Source of the DNA: Deltaproteobacteria bacterium
GTDB lineage: Bacteria > Desulfobacterota > Syntrophia > Syntrophales > JACQWR01
DNA: 64,000 nt
Direction: 5' to 3'
Assembly: GCA_016209105.1 (NCBI GenBank)
Contig: JACQWR010000018.1
Span: 1 to 64,000, forward strand
The notes below the pieces were generated by a model. It worked only from the letters and a program-made list of their open reading frames with translations. It made no database searches and was not told the DNA's origin. The first letter of the stretch is position 1, and each line of letters opens with the position of its first letter. Below, in pieces: positions 51,692-60,912 of this stretch. The translations under genes and the position numbers were made by a program.

Positions 51692-51768
51692 GGGCGATTA
51701 GCTCAGCTGGATAGAGCGTTGGTCTCCGGAACCAGAGGCCGTGGGTTCGAATCCCACATCGCCCACCA
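51692..51768 (+). tRNA. tRNA-Arg (anticodon CCG), CCA encoded
   Basis: 77 nt. Acceptor GGGCGAT / ATCGCCC; D-arm GCTCAGCTGGATAGAGC; anticodon stem TTGGT / ACCAG (one G-U-type pair) with loop CTCCGGA, anticodon CCG, reading CGG (Arg). Variable loop AGGCC; T-arm GTGGG TTCGAAT CCCAC; discriminator A and encoded CCA. Confidence 0.96.
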
Positions 51769-51881
51769 TAACATATAATAAGGAGCGGACAATGCCGCAT
51801 AACTAACTGCCTTGACGGAATCCTGGCGCGGCATAGGGGGGCCTTTGCAGAACGGCAAACCCGTTGAACAGGAGGGAGAGG

Positions 51882-52121
51882 ATGGAACTCTCAGCGGAAG
51901 AAACGGACATTCTTCGCAGGATCCAGGACAACCCATACACCGGAGGGAGCTACCAACGCGCCGCCTGGGTGACTACCGTCTGCCGCACCAAGGACGACAA
52001 GGCGGTCCTGACCGAGCTCTGCAGGAAGGGCCTGGTCGAGACCGGACTGGGGGGAACCGTGGCAGGCGATCCATACGACGCCTGCTGGCTAACATTGCAA
52101 GGCAAAGCGGCAATGGGTTAA
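51882..52121 (+). CDS. Small winged-helix-like protein, function unknown
   Basis: 79 aa from ATG 51882, preceded by GGAGGGAGAGG. The sequence ELSAEETDILRRIQDNPYTG, then ...DDKAVLTELCRKGLVETGLG, then DACWLTLQGKAAMG, has the helix-helix-wing layout of small winged-helix proteins (LxxLxxKGLVE followed by LTxxGKxA). It could be a DNA-binding protein, but no family is assigned. It stands alone after tRNA-Arg. Confidence 0.5.
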   Translation: MELSAEETDILRRIQDNPYTGGSYQRAAWVTTVCRTKDDKAVLTELCRKGLVETGLGGTVAGDPYDACWLTLQGKAAMG

Positions 52122-52171
52122 TTCCGGCCGCGGATGAGACGATCTCGGCAATCCGCAAGTACTGAACAGAA

Positions 52172-52310
52172 CTTACCGGCCCCAAAATGCCGCTGTTGTT
52201 GACCGGTATGTCAATCTGCCCGTACTCACCGATTGCACGGACCACCATCTGCTTCGCCTGCTCCTCGAAACGACGTCGGTTTCTATGGGCATTACCTTCC
52301 ACACGCACCT
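52172..52310 (-). pseudogene. Decayed short-chain dehydrogenase (SDR) fragment
   Basis: One minus-strand frame contains FEEQAKQMVVRAIGEYGQ, then IDIPVNNSGILGPV. This is the SDR region around the NNAG motif, here mutated to NNSG. The residues that should precede it (KVMPIETDVV) appear in a different frame just upstream (52,266-52,310), so there is a frameshift. The Rossmann start and catalytic Tyr-Lys are missing. The rest of the 393-bp spacer up to tctC holds only a candidate promoter. Confidence 0.6.
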
Positions 52311-52382
52311 ATTTCTCTTGTGACCTGTTCCAGCCATATCATTACACACCCCATGCAATGACTTCCTTCCCCACCAATACCG

Positions 52383-52410
52383 TTGACAGCCCTCACCTGA
52401 GAAATAAAAA
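52383..52410 (+). promoter_or_regulatory. Candidate promoter of the tctCBA cluster
   Basis: Perfect TTGACA (52383-52388), 16-bp spacer, TAAAAA (52405-52410, 4 of 6 matches). The tctC start is 105 bp further on. Moderate support only. Confidence 0.4.
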
Positions 52411-52514
52411 TAGCGGAACTTTAACGGAAAATGTGATAAAAGCGGCAGCGGCATGGTGGAACCCTTTTACGGTATCCTTGTTATGTTTGTGATGAGCCAA
52501 AGGAGTAAAATATC

Positions 52515-53516
52515 ATGATGAAAACAGGCAAATGGTTTGTATTGGCAATCGCAGGCGTCTTATTGCTGACCATGCAGGGTATAAGCGAAGACCAGGCAAT
52601 GGCTGCGGCATATCCGGATAGGCCCATTACCCTTCTGGTCGGATTCACCCCCGGCGGGAGTGTTGATCTGAGCGCCAGGGCCCTGGCAAATGCAGTCAAA
52701 AAGATTATCGGCCGGCCGGTCGTAATTGAGAATAAACCCGGCGGTACCGGAACCGTGGCGCTTGCAGCCATGCTGGCCCAGAATCCCGACGGTTACACCC
52801 TCTGCGCAACCCCCAGTTCGGTGTTGATCCGCGTTCCCCAGATGCAGAAGGTTCCCTTCAAGCCATTAAAGAACTTCAAACCGCTCATCGGATACGCCAC
52901 CCCCCAACTGGCAATTGTCGTAAGAAGCGATGCTCCCTGGAAAAGCCTGAAAGATCTGGTTAACGATGCCGCCAAGCATGCCGGCAATATCAAATATGCG
53001 ACAACGGGCGTTGGGAGCACAACCCACGCCGCCGTCGAAGAAATAGCCGCCAAGGAAAAGATCCAGATGATTCACGTGCCCTATAAAGGCGGCAGCGAAG
53101 CGCTTACCGCCCTCTTAGGGGGACATGTGGATTTTGCTTCGCTCACCGCGGAATTCATCCCTTCGCTCAAAGCCGGCCAAACCCGGTTATTGGCAACCAT
53201 GAACGAAAAAAGATCGCCGCAATTCTCAGGCACCCCCACCTTAAAGGAAATTGGATATGATTTCGTCAACGATGCGGTTTTTTCCATCGTCTGCCCATCC
53301 AACCTCCCCCCGGCAGTCAGGGAAAAACTGGAAAAGGTTTTCGCCCAGGCAACGCAGGACAAAGAATACCGGGAAACCCTGGAGAAGATAGATCTGATTC
53401 CCGTCTCCTACGACGGCAAGAGATTGGAAGGGTTCTTAAAGAGCAACTGGGAAAAAATCAACAGACATTTGATCGCAACCGGTCTCATTAAGGAAGCGGC
53501 TACACTGCCGGAGTAG
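52515..53516 (+). CDS. tctC: Tripartite tricarboxylate transporter substrate-binding protein
   Basis: Periplasmic binding component (TctC/Bug family) of a secondary TTT transporter for carboxylates. 333 aa. Signal peptide (WFVLAIAGVLLLTMQGISEDQAMA). Mature-protein motifs: YPDRPITLLVGFTPGGSVDLSAR, GRPVVIENKPGGTGTVAL and IHVPYKGGSEALTALLGGHVDF (read in parts). Followed by tctB at 46 bp. The ligand could be an aromatic or aliphatic carboxylate; the following ligase and KS genes hint at an acid activated to CoA. Confidence 0.92.
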   Translation: MMKTGKWFVLAIAGVLLLTMQGISEDQAMAAAYPDRPITLLVGFTPGGSVDLSARALANAVKKIIGRPVVIENKPGGTGTVALAAMLAQNPDGYTLCATPSSVLIRVPQMQKVPFKPLKNFKPLIGYATPQLAIVVRSDAPWKSLKDLVNDAAKHAGNIKYATTGVGSTTHAAVEEIAAKEKIQMIHVPYKGGSEALTALLGGHVDFASLTAEFIPSLKAGQTRLLATMNEKRSPQFSGTPTLKEIGYDFVNDAVFSIVCPSNLPPAVREKLEKVFAQATQDKEYRETLEKIDLIPVSYDGKRLEGFLKSNWEKINRHLIATGLIKEAATLPE

Positions 53517-53562
53517 ACCTTTCGTTTTAGGGTTATTACAGACCGGATCGTCGGACGGGAAC

Positions 53563-54018
53563 ATGGAAAAACGGGACCGCATCAGTTGCGTTGTTTGGCT
53601 TGTTCTCTCGTTTTTTGTCTGCATTACCTCCCTTCACCTGGGGGTCGGAACATTGCACAATCCCGGCCCCGGCTTCATTCTCTTCGGGGCAAGCATCTTA
53701 TTGGCAATTTTTACCGGTATCCTGTCCGGCATCGGTTTTTTTAAAAAAACCAAGGGAGCGCGTCCGGCAAACGTATGGAAAGGCCTGAATTGGGAAACGA
53801 ATCTTATCGTTGTGGTTGCGCTTATCGCCTACTGCCTGGTGCTGCGGAAGATTGGGTACGTCATGACCACGTTCGGGTTGATGCTTGTTCTGTTCAGCCT
53901 CGGTAAAATGAAACCCTGGGCGGTTGTCCTCGGCGCCCTGATTACCGTTCTCTTCAGCTACTGCCTGTTCGGCTATTTTTTAAAAACGCCGCTCCCCAGG
54001 GGTATGATCGGCTTTTGA
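53563..54018 (+). CDS. tctB: Tripartite tricarboxylate transporter small membrane subunit
   Basis: 151 aa, four hydrophobic segments (about 7-27, 40-62, 80-98, 105-140). TctB proteins are poorly conserved; position between tctC and tctA and the topology define it here. GPGFILFGASILLAIFTGI is typical of the family's second helix. 19 bp or less before tctA. Confidence 0.88.
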   Translation: MEKRDRISCVVWLVLSFFVCITSLHLGVGTLHNPGPGFILFGASILLAIFTGILSGIGFFKKTKGARPANVWKGLNWETNLIVVVALIAYCLVLRKIGYVMTTFGLMLVLFSLGKMKPWAVVLGALITVLFSYCLFGYFLKTPLPRGMIGF

Positions 54019-54037
54019 TTTTTTGGAGTGGAAACTT

Positions 54038-55567
54038 TTGGATACCCTACATGACTTGCTCTACGGATTTTCCGTAGCCCTCCAACCGGGAAATCTCTTT
54101 CTCGTTTTTGTCGGTTGTTTTCTGGGAACACTCGTGGGCGTCCTTCCCGGGATCGGTCCGGTTGGAGCAATTTCCATTCTCTTGCCCATGACCTTCCAAA
54201 TGGAATCCGCGGGAGCGATTATCATGCTTGCGGGAATTTATTACGGCGTGATGTATGGCGGATCAACAACCTCTATCCTGGTTAACGTGCCGGGAGAGAC
54301 CGCCTCCGTGGTAACCTGTTTGGACGGCTACCGGATGGCCCGTCAGGGGCGCGCCGGCCCGGCTTTGGGAATTGCCGCGTTTAGTTCTTTTTTTGCCGGC
54401 ACCATCGGATTGATCGGTTTACAGCTCATCGCCGGCCCCCTTGCGACTATTGCCCTAAAGTTCGGCCCCCCCGAGTACTTTGCCATTATCGTCCTCGCAT
54501 TTACCTTCATCACCTTCCTGTCACGCGGCTCCAGTCTCAAGGCCGGCATTATGGCCTTAGTCGGTCTGATCTTGAGCGGTGTCGGTCTTGATCCGATTAC
54601 CTCCCAACAGAGAATGACCTTCGGGATTTTAAACCTTTTCGAGGGTATTGGCGTCGCCCCGCTTGCCATGGGTCTCTTTGGCGTGGCGGAGGTATTTAAT
54701 AATCTTGAAACCGTTGTTTTCAAAAAAAGCCTGGCGGTAAAAATTAAGGATATATTTCCCACCCGATTGGACTGGCTGCAAGCCAAATGGGCCATCGTCA
54801 GGGGAACCTTGGTCGGATTCTTTCTGGGAATTCTCCCCGGAGGAGGGCCGGTCATTGCCACATTCATCGCCTATGGCGTGGAAAAGGCGACCGCAAAGAA
54901 TCCGGAGCGATTTGGGAAAGGGGCAATTGAAGGAGTGGCTTCGTCGGAATCGGCAAATAACGCCGCCGCCTCGACTTCCTTCATCCCGCTTCTCACCCTC
55001 GGCATCCCGCCCAATGTAGTGTTGGCTGTTCTCTTAGGGACTTTTTTGATCCATGGAGTCTTGCCGGGGCCGCTCTTAATCAAGGAACACCCCGACGTAT
55101 TCTGGGGCCTGGTCGGCAGCATGTACATCGGCAATGCGGTGTTGTTGATCCTGAACCTGCCCTTGATACCGTTATGGGTTCAGGTGCTCAAGATTCCGGA
55201 TAAAATACTCTACCCCCTGATCCTCCTTTTCTGCCTGATAGGGGCTTATTCCATTAATAACAATGTATTCGACATCGTGGTGATGGTCATCTTTGGCATT
55301 GTCGGTTATCTATTCAGAAAAACCGATTATGAAGGCGCACCCCTTATCATGGCCTTTGTTCTCGGACCTATGGTTGAAGTAAATCTCCGGCGTTCGCTGT
55401 TAATTTCCCAGGGCAGCTTCTCCATCTTTTTTACGAGGCCTATTGCCCTGGGGGCTTTGCTCGTTTCTCTCGTTCTCGTGATATTTATGTACCGATCATT
55501 TAGAAAAAGAAATCGTAGCGACCATACCATTGGCGAACTCGAAAAAACTACGAACAGCGGTCTCTGA
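54038..55567 (+). CDS. tctA: Tripartite tricarboxylate transporter large permease subunit
   Basis: About 509 aa with 10-12 transmembrane helices. Diagnostic sequence GTLVGVLPGIGPVGAISILLP near the N-terminus (read in parts), YYGVMYGGSTTSILVNVPGE and GILPGGGPVIATFIAYGVEK. A TTG at 54038 (DTLHDLLYGFSVAL) follows GGAG by 9 bp and gives the usual family start; another TTG at 54023 opens the frame. No ATG lies nearby. The KS gene begins 8 bp after its stop, suggesting one operon. Confidence 0.92.
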   Translation: MDTLHDLLYGFSVALQPGNLFLVFVGCFLGTLVGVLPGIGPVGAISILLPMTFQMESAGAIIMLAGIYYGVMYGGSTTSILVNVPGETASVVTCLDGYRMARQGRAGPALGIAAFSSFFAGTIGLIGLQLIAGPLATIALKFGPPEYFAIIVLAFTFITFLSRGSSLKAGIMALVGLILSGVGLDPITSQQRMTFGILNLFEGIGVAPLAMGLFGVAEVFNNLETVVFKKSLAVKIKDIFPTRLDWLQAKWAIVRGTLVGFFLGILPGGGPVIATFIAYGVEKATAKNPERFGKGAIEGVASSESANNAAASTSFIPLLTLGIPPNVVLAVLLGTFLIHGVLPGPLLIKEHPDVFWGLVGSMYIGNAVLLILNLPLIPLWVQVLKIPDKILYPLILLFCLIGAYSINNNVFDIVVMVIFGIVGYLFRKTDYEGAPLIMAFVLGPMVEVNLRRSLLISQGSFSIFFTRPIALGALLVSLVLVIFMYRSFRKRNRSDHTIGELEKTTNSGL

Positions 55568-55575
55568 GGTGTAAG

Positions 55576-58134
55576 ATGCACAGGGAACGGGTTGTCATTA
55601 CCGGACTGGGAACGGTCAATGCGCTGGCAAAGAACACGGTGGACTTTGCCCGCGCCCTCCGCGAGGGTGTTTGCGGCATCGGGCCGGTGACCCTGTTTGA
55701 TACGACAAGCTATCGAACGCATACCGGGGCCGAGGTGAAAGATTTCATGCCGCGAGACGTGATACCGCCGCAGTTTTCCCTGAAGCGGATGTCCCGATCC
55801 GATTTACTGGCCTTTGCGGCAACCGTCGAGGCGCTGGCGGATGCCCGTCTTTTCCCCTTCCCCGACGCTGACCGCGACGAAACGGGCGTTGTGCTCGGCG
55901 TCGGTTCCGGAGGCAAGCTCGAGGGGGAAGATTTTTACCAGGACTATCTCCGCAGACGAGGCTACCATGCCCGTTTTTCAAAGCTTGCCAGTATCTGTCC
56001 GGCTGCCTCGGCGGATTATATCACCGCTCATCTCGGTCTCAGGGGACCGAAGACGACCTTCATGACGGCCTGCTCGTCGGCGGCGACGGCTATCGGGTTT
56101 GCCCGGGACTTAATCGAACGTCGGGATGCCACGATTATCATTGCCGGCGGCGTAGAGCCTCTCTGCCGGACCACCTACGCCTCGTTCAACGCACTTCAGG
56201 CGGTCGCCCCCGATCACTGTAAACCGTTCGATAAAAACCGCCGGGGACTCTCACTCGGTGAGGCATCGGCGATCCTGATCCTCGAATCGCTGACGCATGC
56301 GAGCGAGCGAGGCGCCCGGATCTATGGCGAAGTATTGGGATACGGGGTAACCTGCGACGCCTACCATATGACGGCCCCGGATGTGGCGGCGTCCGGAGCC
56401 ACGCGTTCCATCCGGGCGGCTTTAGCGGATGCGGGTATTTCCCCGGACGCCGTTGATTACATCAACGCCCACGGGACCGGCACCCCGTCCAATGACGTCA
56501 TGGAAACCAAAGCCCTCAAGGAGGTCTTCGGAAAGCGGGCTTACCGGATACCGGTCAGCTCGACCAAGTCCATGACGGGTCACACCCTGGGCGCCTCCGG
56601 CGCCCTGGAGGCGCTTGTATCCATCCTTGCCATCCGGCACGGCTTCATTCCACCCACGATCAACCACCGGGAGCCTGATCCCGAATGCGATCTTGATTAC
56701 GTGACCCAGGGTGCGCGTCAGACGGCGCTGCATGTTGTCCTCTCCAACTCCTTCGCATTCGGCGGGAATAATACGAGCCTCCTGTTCGGACAATACACGG
56801 TCAAACGGATCAGTCATGAATCCAGCGGCAAGCGCATCAGCTGGAATTCGCTGCCGGATGAGCAAGCGCATGCCGAACAGCGCGATACCGCACAGACGGA
56901 ACGTTTCGACAGACAGGTTGTGGTGTCCGGGATCGGGATGGTAACGCCCCTGGGTATCGGGAAAGACGCCTTTGCCGAGGCTCTCTTCCGGGGTGACTCC
57001 GGCATCAGAGAGATCGCCGCCTTCGATGCGTCCCGCTTTGCCTCCCATCTGGGGGCGGAAGTCAGGAGCTTTTCCGCGAGGGATTTTGTCTCGGTGAAAA
57101 ATTTGCGGAAGATGGATCGGCTCTCCCAGATGGTTGTCGCGTCGGCCCGCATGGCCCTGGAAGATGCAAGGCTCGGCATCAACCCCGAAAACCGGGACCG
57201 CATCGGCGCTATTCTCGGAACAGCCTTCGGACCGACGGATCTCAAAATCCACTGCGCACGCATCCTCTTTTGCGACGGTCCGGGAATGATTAATCCGATC
57301 CTGGTTCCTAATTCAGTCATGAATGCGCCGGCCGGTCACGCCTCCATCGAGTTGGGGTTCCGGGGGGTAAATACCACGGTGAATCATCAGGCCGCATCGG
57401 GGGAGACCGCCATTGCCTATGCCGCTAGGGAGATTCAGCGGGGCGCCGCCGATGTTATCCTGGCGGGAGGGGCAGATATCCTTTCGGAGTTCTTCTTTGA
57501 AACGCTAGTACGGTTCAGGGCGATTTCCCCGCTTGATGGAAACGACGAGAACGCGCGTCCCTTCGATAGAGGACGGAATGGTCCTATTGCCGGGGAAGGG
57601 TGCGGGATAGTCTGCCTTGAATCGCTGGAGCATGCCCTGAACAGGGGAATTGTTCCCTACTGCGAGATCGCGGGATGGGGCATGAGTTCTGCGCCGTCCG
57701 GGCCGACCGATTGGCCTGATGATGCGGACGGCGTAGCCCTTGCCGTGACACGTGCGCTTCAATCGGCCGGCCTAACGCCGGGCGACATCGGCACGATCCA
57801 GGCGGCCGCGAACGGCGGAAGGAATCCCGACGGCATCGAGGCGGATGCCTGCCTCCACCTCTTCGGGTCAGCGGCAGCATCGCCGTTGATCTCCTCGGTC
57901 AAAGGCGCCCTCGGAGAGAGCTTTTCTTCCGGTGGCATACGGGCGGTGGCCCTGGCGTTATCCTTTCAGAACGGGAAGGTCCCTCCCCTGTTGGGACTTG
58001 CCGATCCCATCACGCCGCTGCGGTATGCAACTCATGAGGTGAAACCAATGGACACCCGCAGCGGACTTATCAACGCCGTCTCCTACGGGGGAACCAACGT
58101 GACCATCGTTATGCGCAGGATAACGGCTCTGTAA
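55576..58134 (+). CDS. Fused double ketosynthase: active FabF-like KS joined to an inactive KS (chain-length-factor-like)
   Basis: 852 aa. Residues 1-407 are a complete beta-ketoacyl-ACP synthase with the triad Cys166 (MTACSSAATA), His299 (NAHGTGTPSND) and His336 (KSMTGHTLGASG). After a ~35-residue polar linker, residues about 445-852 form a second KS fold. Its triad is lost: the Cys position is Ala606 (NHQAASGETA), the first His position reads QAAANGG and the second reads GALGESFSSGG. An active KS paired with an inactive one is the arrangement of type II PKS KS-alpha/KS-beta (chain-length factor), here in a single chain. No ACP, KR or acyltransferase gene is near. It lies between tctA and an acyl-CoA ligase, so it may act on an imported, CoA-activated acid. 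Product unknown. Confidence 0.85.
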   Translation: MHRERVVITGLGTVNALAKNTVDFARALREGVCGIGPVTLFDTTSYRTHTGAEVKDFMPRDVIPPQFSLKRMSRSDLLAFAATVEALADARLFPFPDADRDETGVVLGVGSGGKLEGEDFYQDYLRRRGYHARFSKLASICPAASADYITAHLGLRGPKTTFMTACSSAATAIGFARDLIERRDATIIIAGGVEPLCRTTYASFNALQAVAPDHCKPFDKNRRGLSLGEASAILILESLTHASERGARIYGEVLGYGVTCDAYHMTAPDVAASGATRSIRAALADAGISPDAVDYINAHGTGTPSNDVMETKALKEVFGKRAYRIPVSSTKSMTGHTLGASGALEALVSILAIRHGFIPPTINHREPDPECDLDYVTQGARQTALHVVLSNSFAFGGNNTSLLFGQYTVKRISHESSGKRISWNSLPDEQAHAEQRDTAQTERFDRQVVVSGIGMVTPLGIGKDAFAEALFRGDSGIREIAAFDASRFASHLGAEVRSFSARDFVSVKNLRKMDRLSQMVVASARMALEDARLGINPENRDRIGAILGTAFGPTDLKIHCARILFCDGPGMINPILVPNSVMNAPAGHASIELGFRGVNTTVNHQAASGETAIAYAAREIQRGAADVILAGGADILSEFFFETLVRFRAISPLDGNDENARPFDRGRNGPIAGEGCGIVCLESLEHALNRGIVPYCEIAGWGMSSAPSGPTDWPDDADGVALAVTRALQSAGLTPGDIGTIQAAANGGRNPDGIEADACLHLFGSAAASPLISSVKGALGESFSSGGIRAVALALSFQNGKVPPLLGLADPITPLRYATHEVKPMDTRSGLINAVSYGGTNVTIVMRRITAL

Positions 58135-58170
58135 AGGCTGTTTGATTCAGCAAGACATTCTGGAGGGTAT

Positions 58171-59703
58171 ATGAATATCGGCGAGTGGGTCTCAAAGCGG
58201 GCGCAACAGCGCCCGGAGCGGATTTTTTTGAAGGAGGAGGACGGCCGGGAATTCAACAACGCCGAGTTCGACGGGCACGTGAACCGCATGGCCAACGCCC
58301 TCGGCGCATTAAACATTGTCAAGGGCGAACGGGTGGCCGTCCTGATGCTGAATTCCAGCGAGTTTCTGGAGATATTTTTTGCCTGTGCCAAGACCGGCGC
58401 GATCATGGTTCCCATCAACTTTCACCTGACTGCGCCGGAATTGATTTACATCCTCAAGGATTGCAGTCCCCGCGCGCTCATCTACTCAGCGGATTTCGCC
58501 GAGAATATCCGAACAATCAAGGACGCAGGGCTTCCCATCCCCCATTACCTCCGTCACGGTGGGGAGGGTTTGCCGGAAGATCCGTCGCTCGCCGATTTTG
58601 TTTCCCCCTTCCTGTCAACCGAGCCGGTTCCGGCAGGTGAGATCACGCTGAATGATCCGCTGTTTATCATGTACACCTCGGGGACGAGCGGTGATCCGAA
58701 GGGCGCCATGCTGTCGCATGGAAACATCCTGTTCGGTGCCGTTCATTCACTGGTGGGGTACGGCATCAATAAGACCTACAAGTCTCTCGTCGTTGCGCCG
58801 CTTTTCCATATCGGAGCGCTTGCCGCCTCTGCTACGCCCGTGATCTATGCCGGGGGTTCACTGGTTTTGAAGACCTTTTACAACGCATCCGAGGTTATTA
58901 AACTTATCGTACGCGAAAAGATCAACTACCTATTCGCCGTACCCGTCATGTTTCAGCTGATGACCAAATCCGAGGAATGGGATAAGGCGGATTTTTCGCA
59001 CGTTCATTTTTTCATCTCCGGCGGCGCCCCGATCCCGGTTTCGGTGATCCGCAAGTATCAGGAGGAGAAAGGCGTCGGGTTCGTCCAAGGATTGGGATTG
59101 ACGGAGACGGGGCGTTTGACCTCGCTCGATCTTGAAGATTCCATTCGGAAGGCGGAATCCGTGGGAAAAGAGGTTTTTCATATCCAGTTGCGGATCGTGG
59201 ATCAAAACGACCGGGACGTCGTCCCCGGAGAGCCGGGCGAAATCGTGGTCAGGGGGCCGAACGTTTTTGTCGGCTACTGGAACAAGCCGAAGGAAACGGC
59301 ATCGGCCATGCGGGGAGGCTGGTTCCACACCGGCGATATGGGCAGGCGCGATGAAGAAGGGTTTGTCCATGTGATCGGCAGAAAACAGGAACTGATCATC
59401 AGTTCGGGACAGAATATCTATTCCGCAGAGGTTGAACGGGCGATCCAGACCCTTCCCCCGGTCGCGGAAGCAGCCGTCGTGGCGATGCCCGATCCCGCGC
59501 GGGGAGAGGTCGTTGCGGCGTTTGTCATGCTTCACGAAGGGCAGCGCATGACGGAAGAGGAACTCATCAACGCGCTCAAGGAACGTATCGCCCCGTACAA
59601 GATCCCCAAGAAGGTCTTTTTCGTGAACAGCTTTCCCCGCAATTCGGCCGGCAAGATTCTGAAAAAGGAGCTGCAAAAGCAGTTCGCGCGGCAGGAAGTT
59701 TGA
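58171..59703 (+). CDS. AMP-forming acyl-CoA ligase (ANL superfamily)
   Basis: 510 aa. Activates a carboxylic acid to its CoA thioester via an acyl-adenylate. Motifs: P-loop MYTSGTSGDPKGAMLSHGN, FVQGLGLTETG, HTGDMGRRDEEGFVHVIGR and the final catalytic Lys in NSAGKILKKELQK. Length fits medium/long-chain or aromatic acyl-CoA ligases. GGAGGG precedes the ATG. 36 bp after the KS gene, likely the last gene of the tct operon. Substrate specificity not determinable here. Confidence 0.92.
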   Translation: MNIGEWVSKRAQQRPERIFLKEEDGREFNNAEFDGHVNRMANALGALNIVKGERVAVLMLNSSEFLEIFFACAKTGAIMVPINFHLTAPELIYILKDCSPRALIYSADFAENIRTIKDAGLPIPHYLRHGGEGLPEDPSLADFVSPFLSTEPVPAGEITLNDPLFIMYTSGTSGDPKGAMLSHGNILFGAVHSLVGYGINKTYKSLVVAPLFHIGALAASATPVIYAGGSLVLKTFYNASEVIKLIVREKINYLFAVPVMFQLMTKSEEWDKADFSHVHFFISGGAPIPVSVIRKYQEEKGVGFVQGLGLTETGRLTSLDLEDSIRKAESVGKEVFHIQLRIVDQNDRDVVPGEPGEIVVRGPNVFVGYWNKPKETASAMRGGWFHTGDMGRRDEEGFVHVIGRKQELIISSGQNIYSAEVERAIQTLPPVAEAAVVAMPDPARGEVVAAFVMLHEGQRMTEEELINALKERIAPYKIPKKVFFVNSFPRNSAGKILKKELQKQFARQEV

Positions 59704-59705
59704 TA

Positions 59706-59753
59706 ACCGGGGGCGCACCTGCAAGCGCCGCCTCGTAGGCGGGGGTTCCCGGT
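59706..59753. terminator. Highly structured convergent intergenic element (possible bidirectional terminator)
   Basis: An outer stem ACCGGG (59706-59711) / CCCGGT (59748-59753) encloses two inner hairpins: GGCGC / GCGCC (59712-59729) and GCCT / AGGC (59730-59740). It can draw as a three-way junction in 48 nt. It begins 2 bp after the ligase stop and faces the stop of a leftward amidohydrolase gene. Confidence 0.45.
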
Positions 59754-59784
59754 AGGACGGTAATACTGAAACATATGAGACGGC

Positions 59785-60762
59785 TTAGGCGGGAAGGTTC
59801 AGCTTTAACAGTTTGGCCGCTGTCTCGCCCAAGATTCCCTTCTTCAGATTCTCCTCGAGGTCCAAACCTCGCACGGCAGAAATATATTCCCGGATTGCGC
59901 CCATACCCTTCCCCAAATCCGTATTCACACCCGTAAAATCCTGAGGGTAGTCTGTGCCAAAAACCAGTCGCTCCGGCCGGATTCCGAGTAGCGCGCATTG
60001 CAGCGCAATCAGGCCGCCCTCAAATCCTGCAGTGTTGAAATAGAGCATGTCAAAATATTCTTCAAATGGTCGCTTGAGGGTTCCAAACCGGTAAGCCTTA
60101 GCCATGAGCCGATCTTTGACTGCGGCAATACCGCCTCCAAAATGGGCAATCACAAACTTGAGGTCGGGGAAGCGATCGAGTATCCCCCCTGCAATGATGC
60201 GGGTAGCCGCCACGGTTAGATCCAGTTCTCGTCCCAGAACTCGGCCAAGATCATAATCTCGGACAAGAGCGTAGCCTTCGGGAAACAATGCCGGATGGAC
60301 ATAAATCGGCACACCCAGTTCCGCTACCGTTGCATAAAAATCATAAAGCCGGGGAGCGTCGAGGGCAAGACCCTCAACCTGGGAGGCAATGGTGACGCCA
60401 TGCAAGTCCAAATCCACTATCGCCCGCTTCAATTCCGCCAAGCCGACCGTTCCTTCCAGAACCGGGACATGGGCGAGTCCCACAAATTTCCCGGGATACT
60501 GCTTTTGCAAGTCGGCCAAATCGTCATTTATCAGGCAACAATCCTCTAAGGGGGCATCCCACCCCAGCACGCAGGAAAGCACAGAGAGAGAAACGCCCGC
60601 CTCATTCATATCACTCAGTTGAGCGTTGATGTCATAAAGCTTGGAATGCACCGTAACACGACGGATACCCCCTGTTTCTACAAACGTCACCGTGTCCGAT
60701 ATCAGTCCTTTTTTGCGGGCAAGCTTCTCTGGAATATAATGGTGCTCAAAGTCAACGATCAT
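59785..60762 (-). CDS. Amidohydrolase-2 family protein (ACMSD / gamma-resorcylate decarboxylase type)
   Basis: 325 aa TIM-barrel metal enzyme. N-terminal VDFEHHYIPEKL gives a Glu-x-His pair in place of the usual His-x-His, as in the resorcylate decarboxylase subgroup. Other ligands: His of VPIYVHPALFPEG, His of FVIAHFGGGIAAV and Asp of LVFGTDYPQDF. Members decarboxylate aromatic or semialdehyde acids or hydrolyse lactones. A second amidohydrolase-like gene lies 150 bp to the right on the same strand. Confidence 0.85.
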   Translation of the reverse strand: MIVDFEHHYIPEKLARKKGLISDTVTFVETGGIRRVTVHSKLYDINAQLSDMNEAGVSLSVLSCVLGWDAPLEDCCLINDDLADLQKQYPGKFVGLAHVPVLEGTVGLAELKRAIVDLDLHGVTIASQVEGLALDAPRLYDFYATVAELGVPIYVHPALFPEGYALVRDYDLGRVLGRELDLTVAATRIIAGGILDRFPDLKFVIAHFGGGIAAVKDRLMAKAYRFGTLKRPFEEYFDMLYFNTAGFEGGLIALQCALLGIRPERLVFGTDYPQDFTGVNTDLGKGMGAIREYISAVRGLDLEENLKKGILGETAAKLLKLNLPA

Positions 60763-60912
60763 ATTCTCCTCCCCTCCTCAAGAATAGATTCCATAAACAG
60801 ATTATTCCTTACACGCAATGATTTCTCCTCGGGTACTGCGCAAAAGACGTATCGTTAATAGATGGGGCACCCTGTCCGCGCCCGGATGGGCGACGACATT
60901 ATAGCGGAGCGC

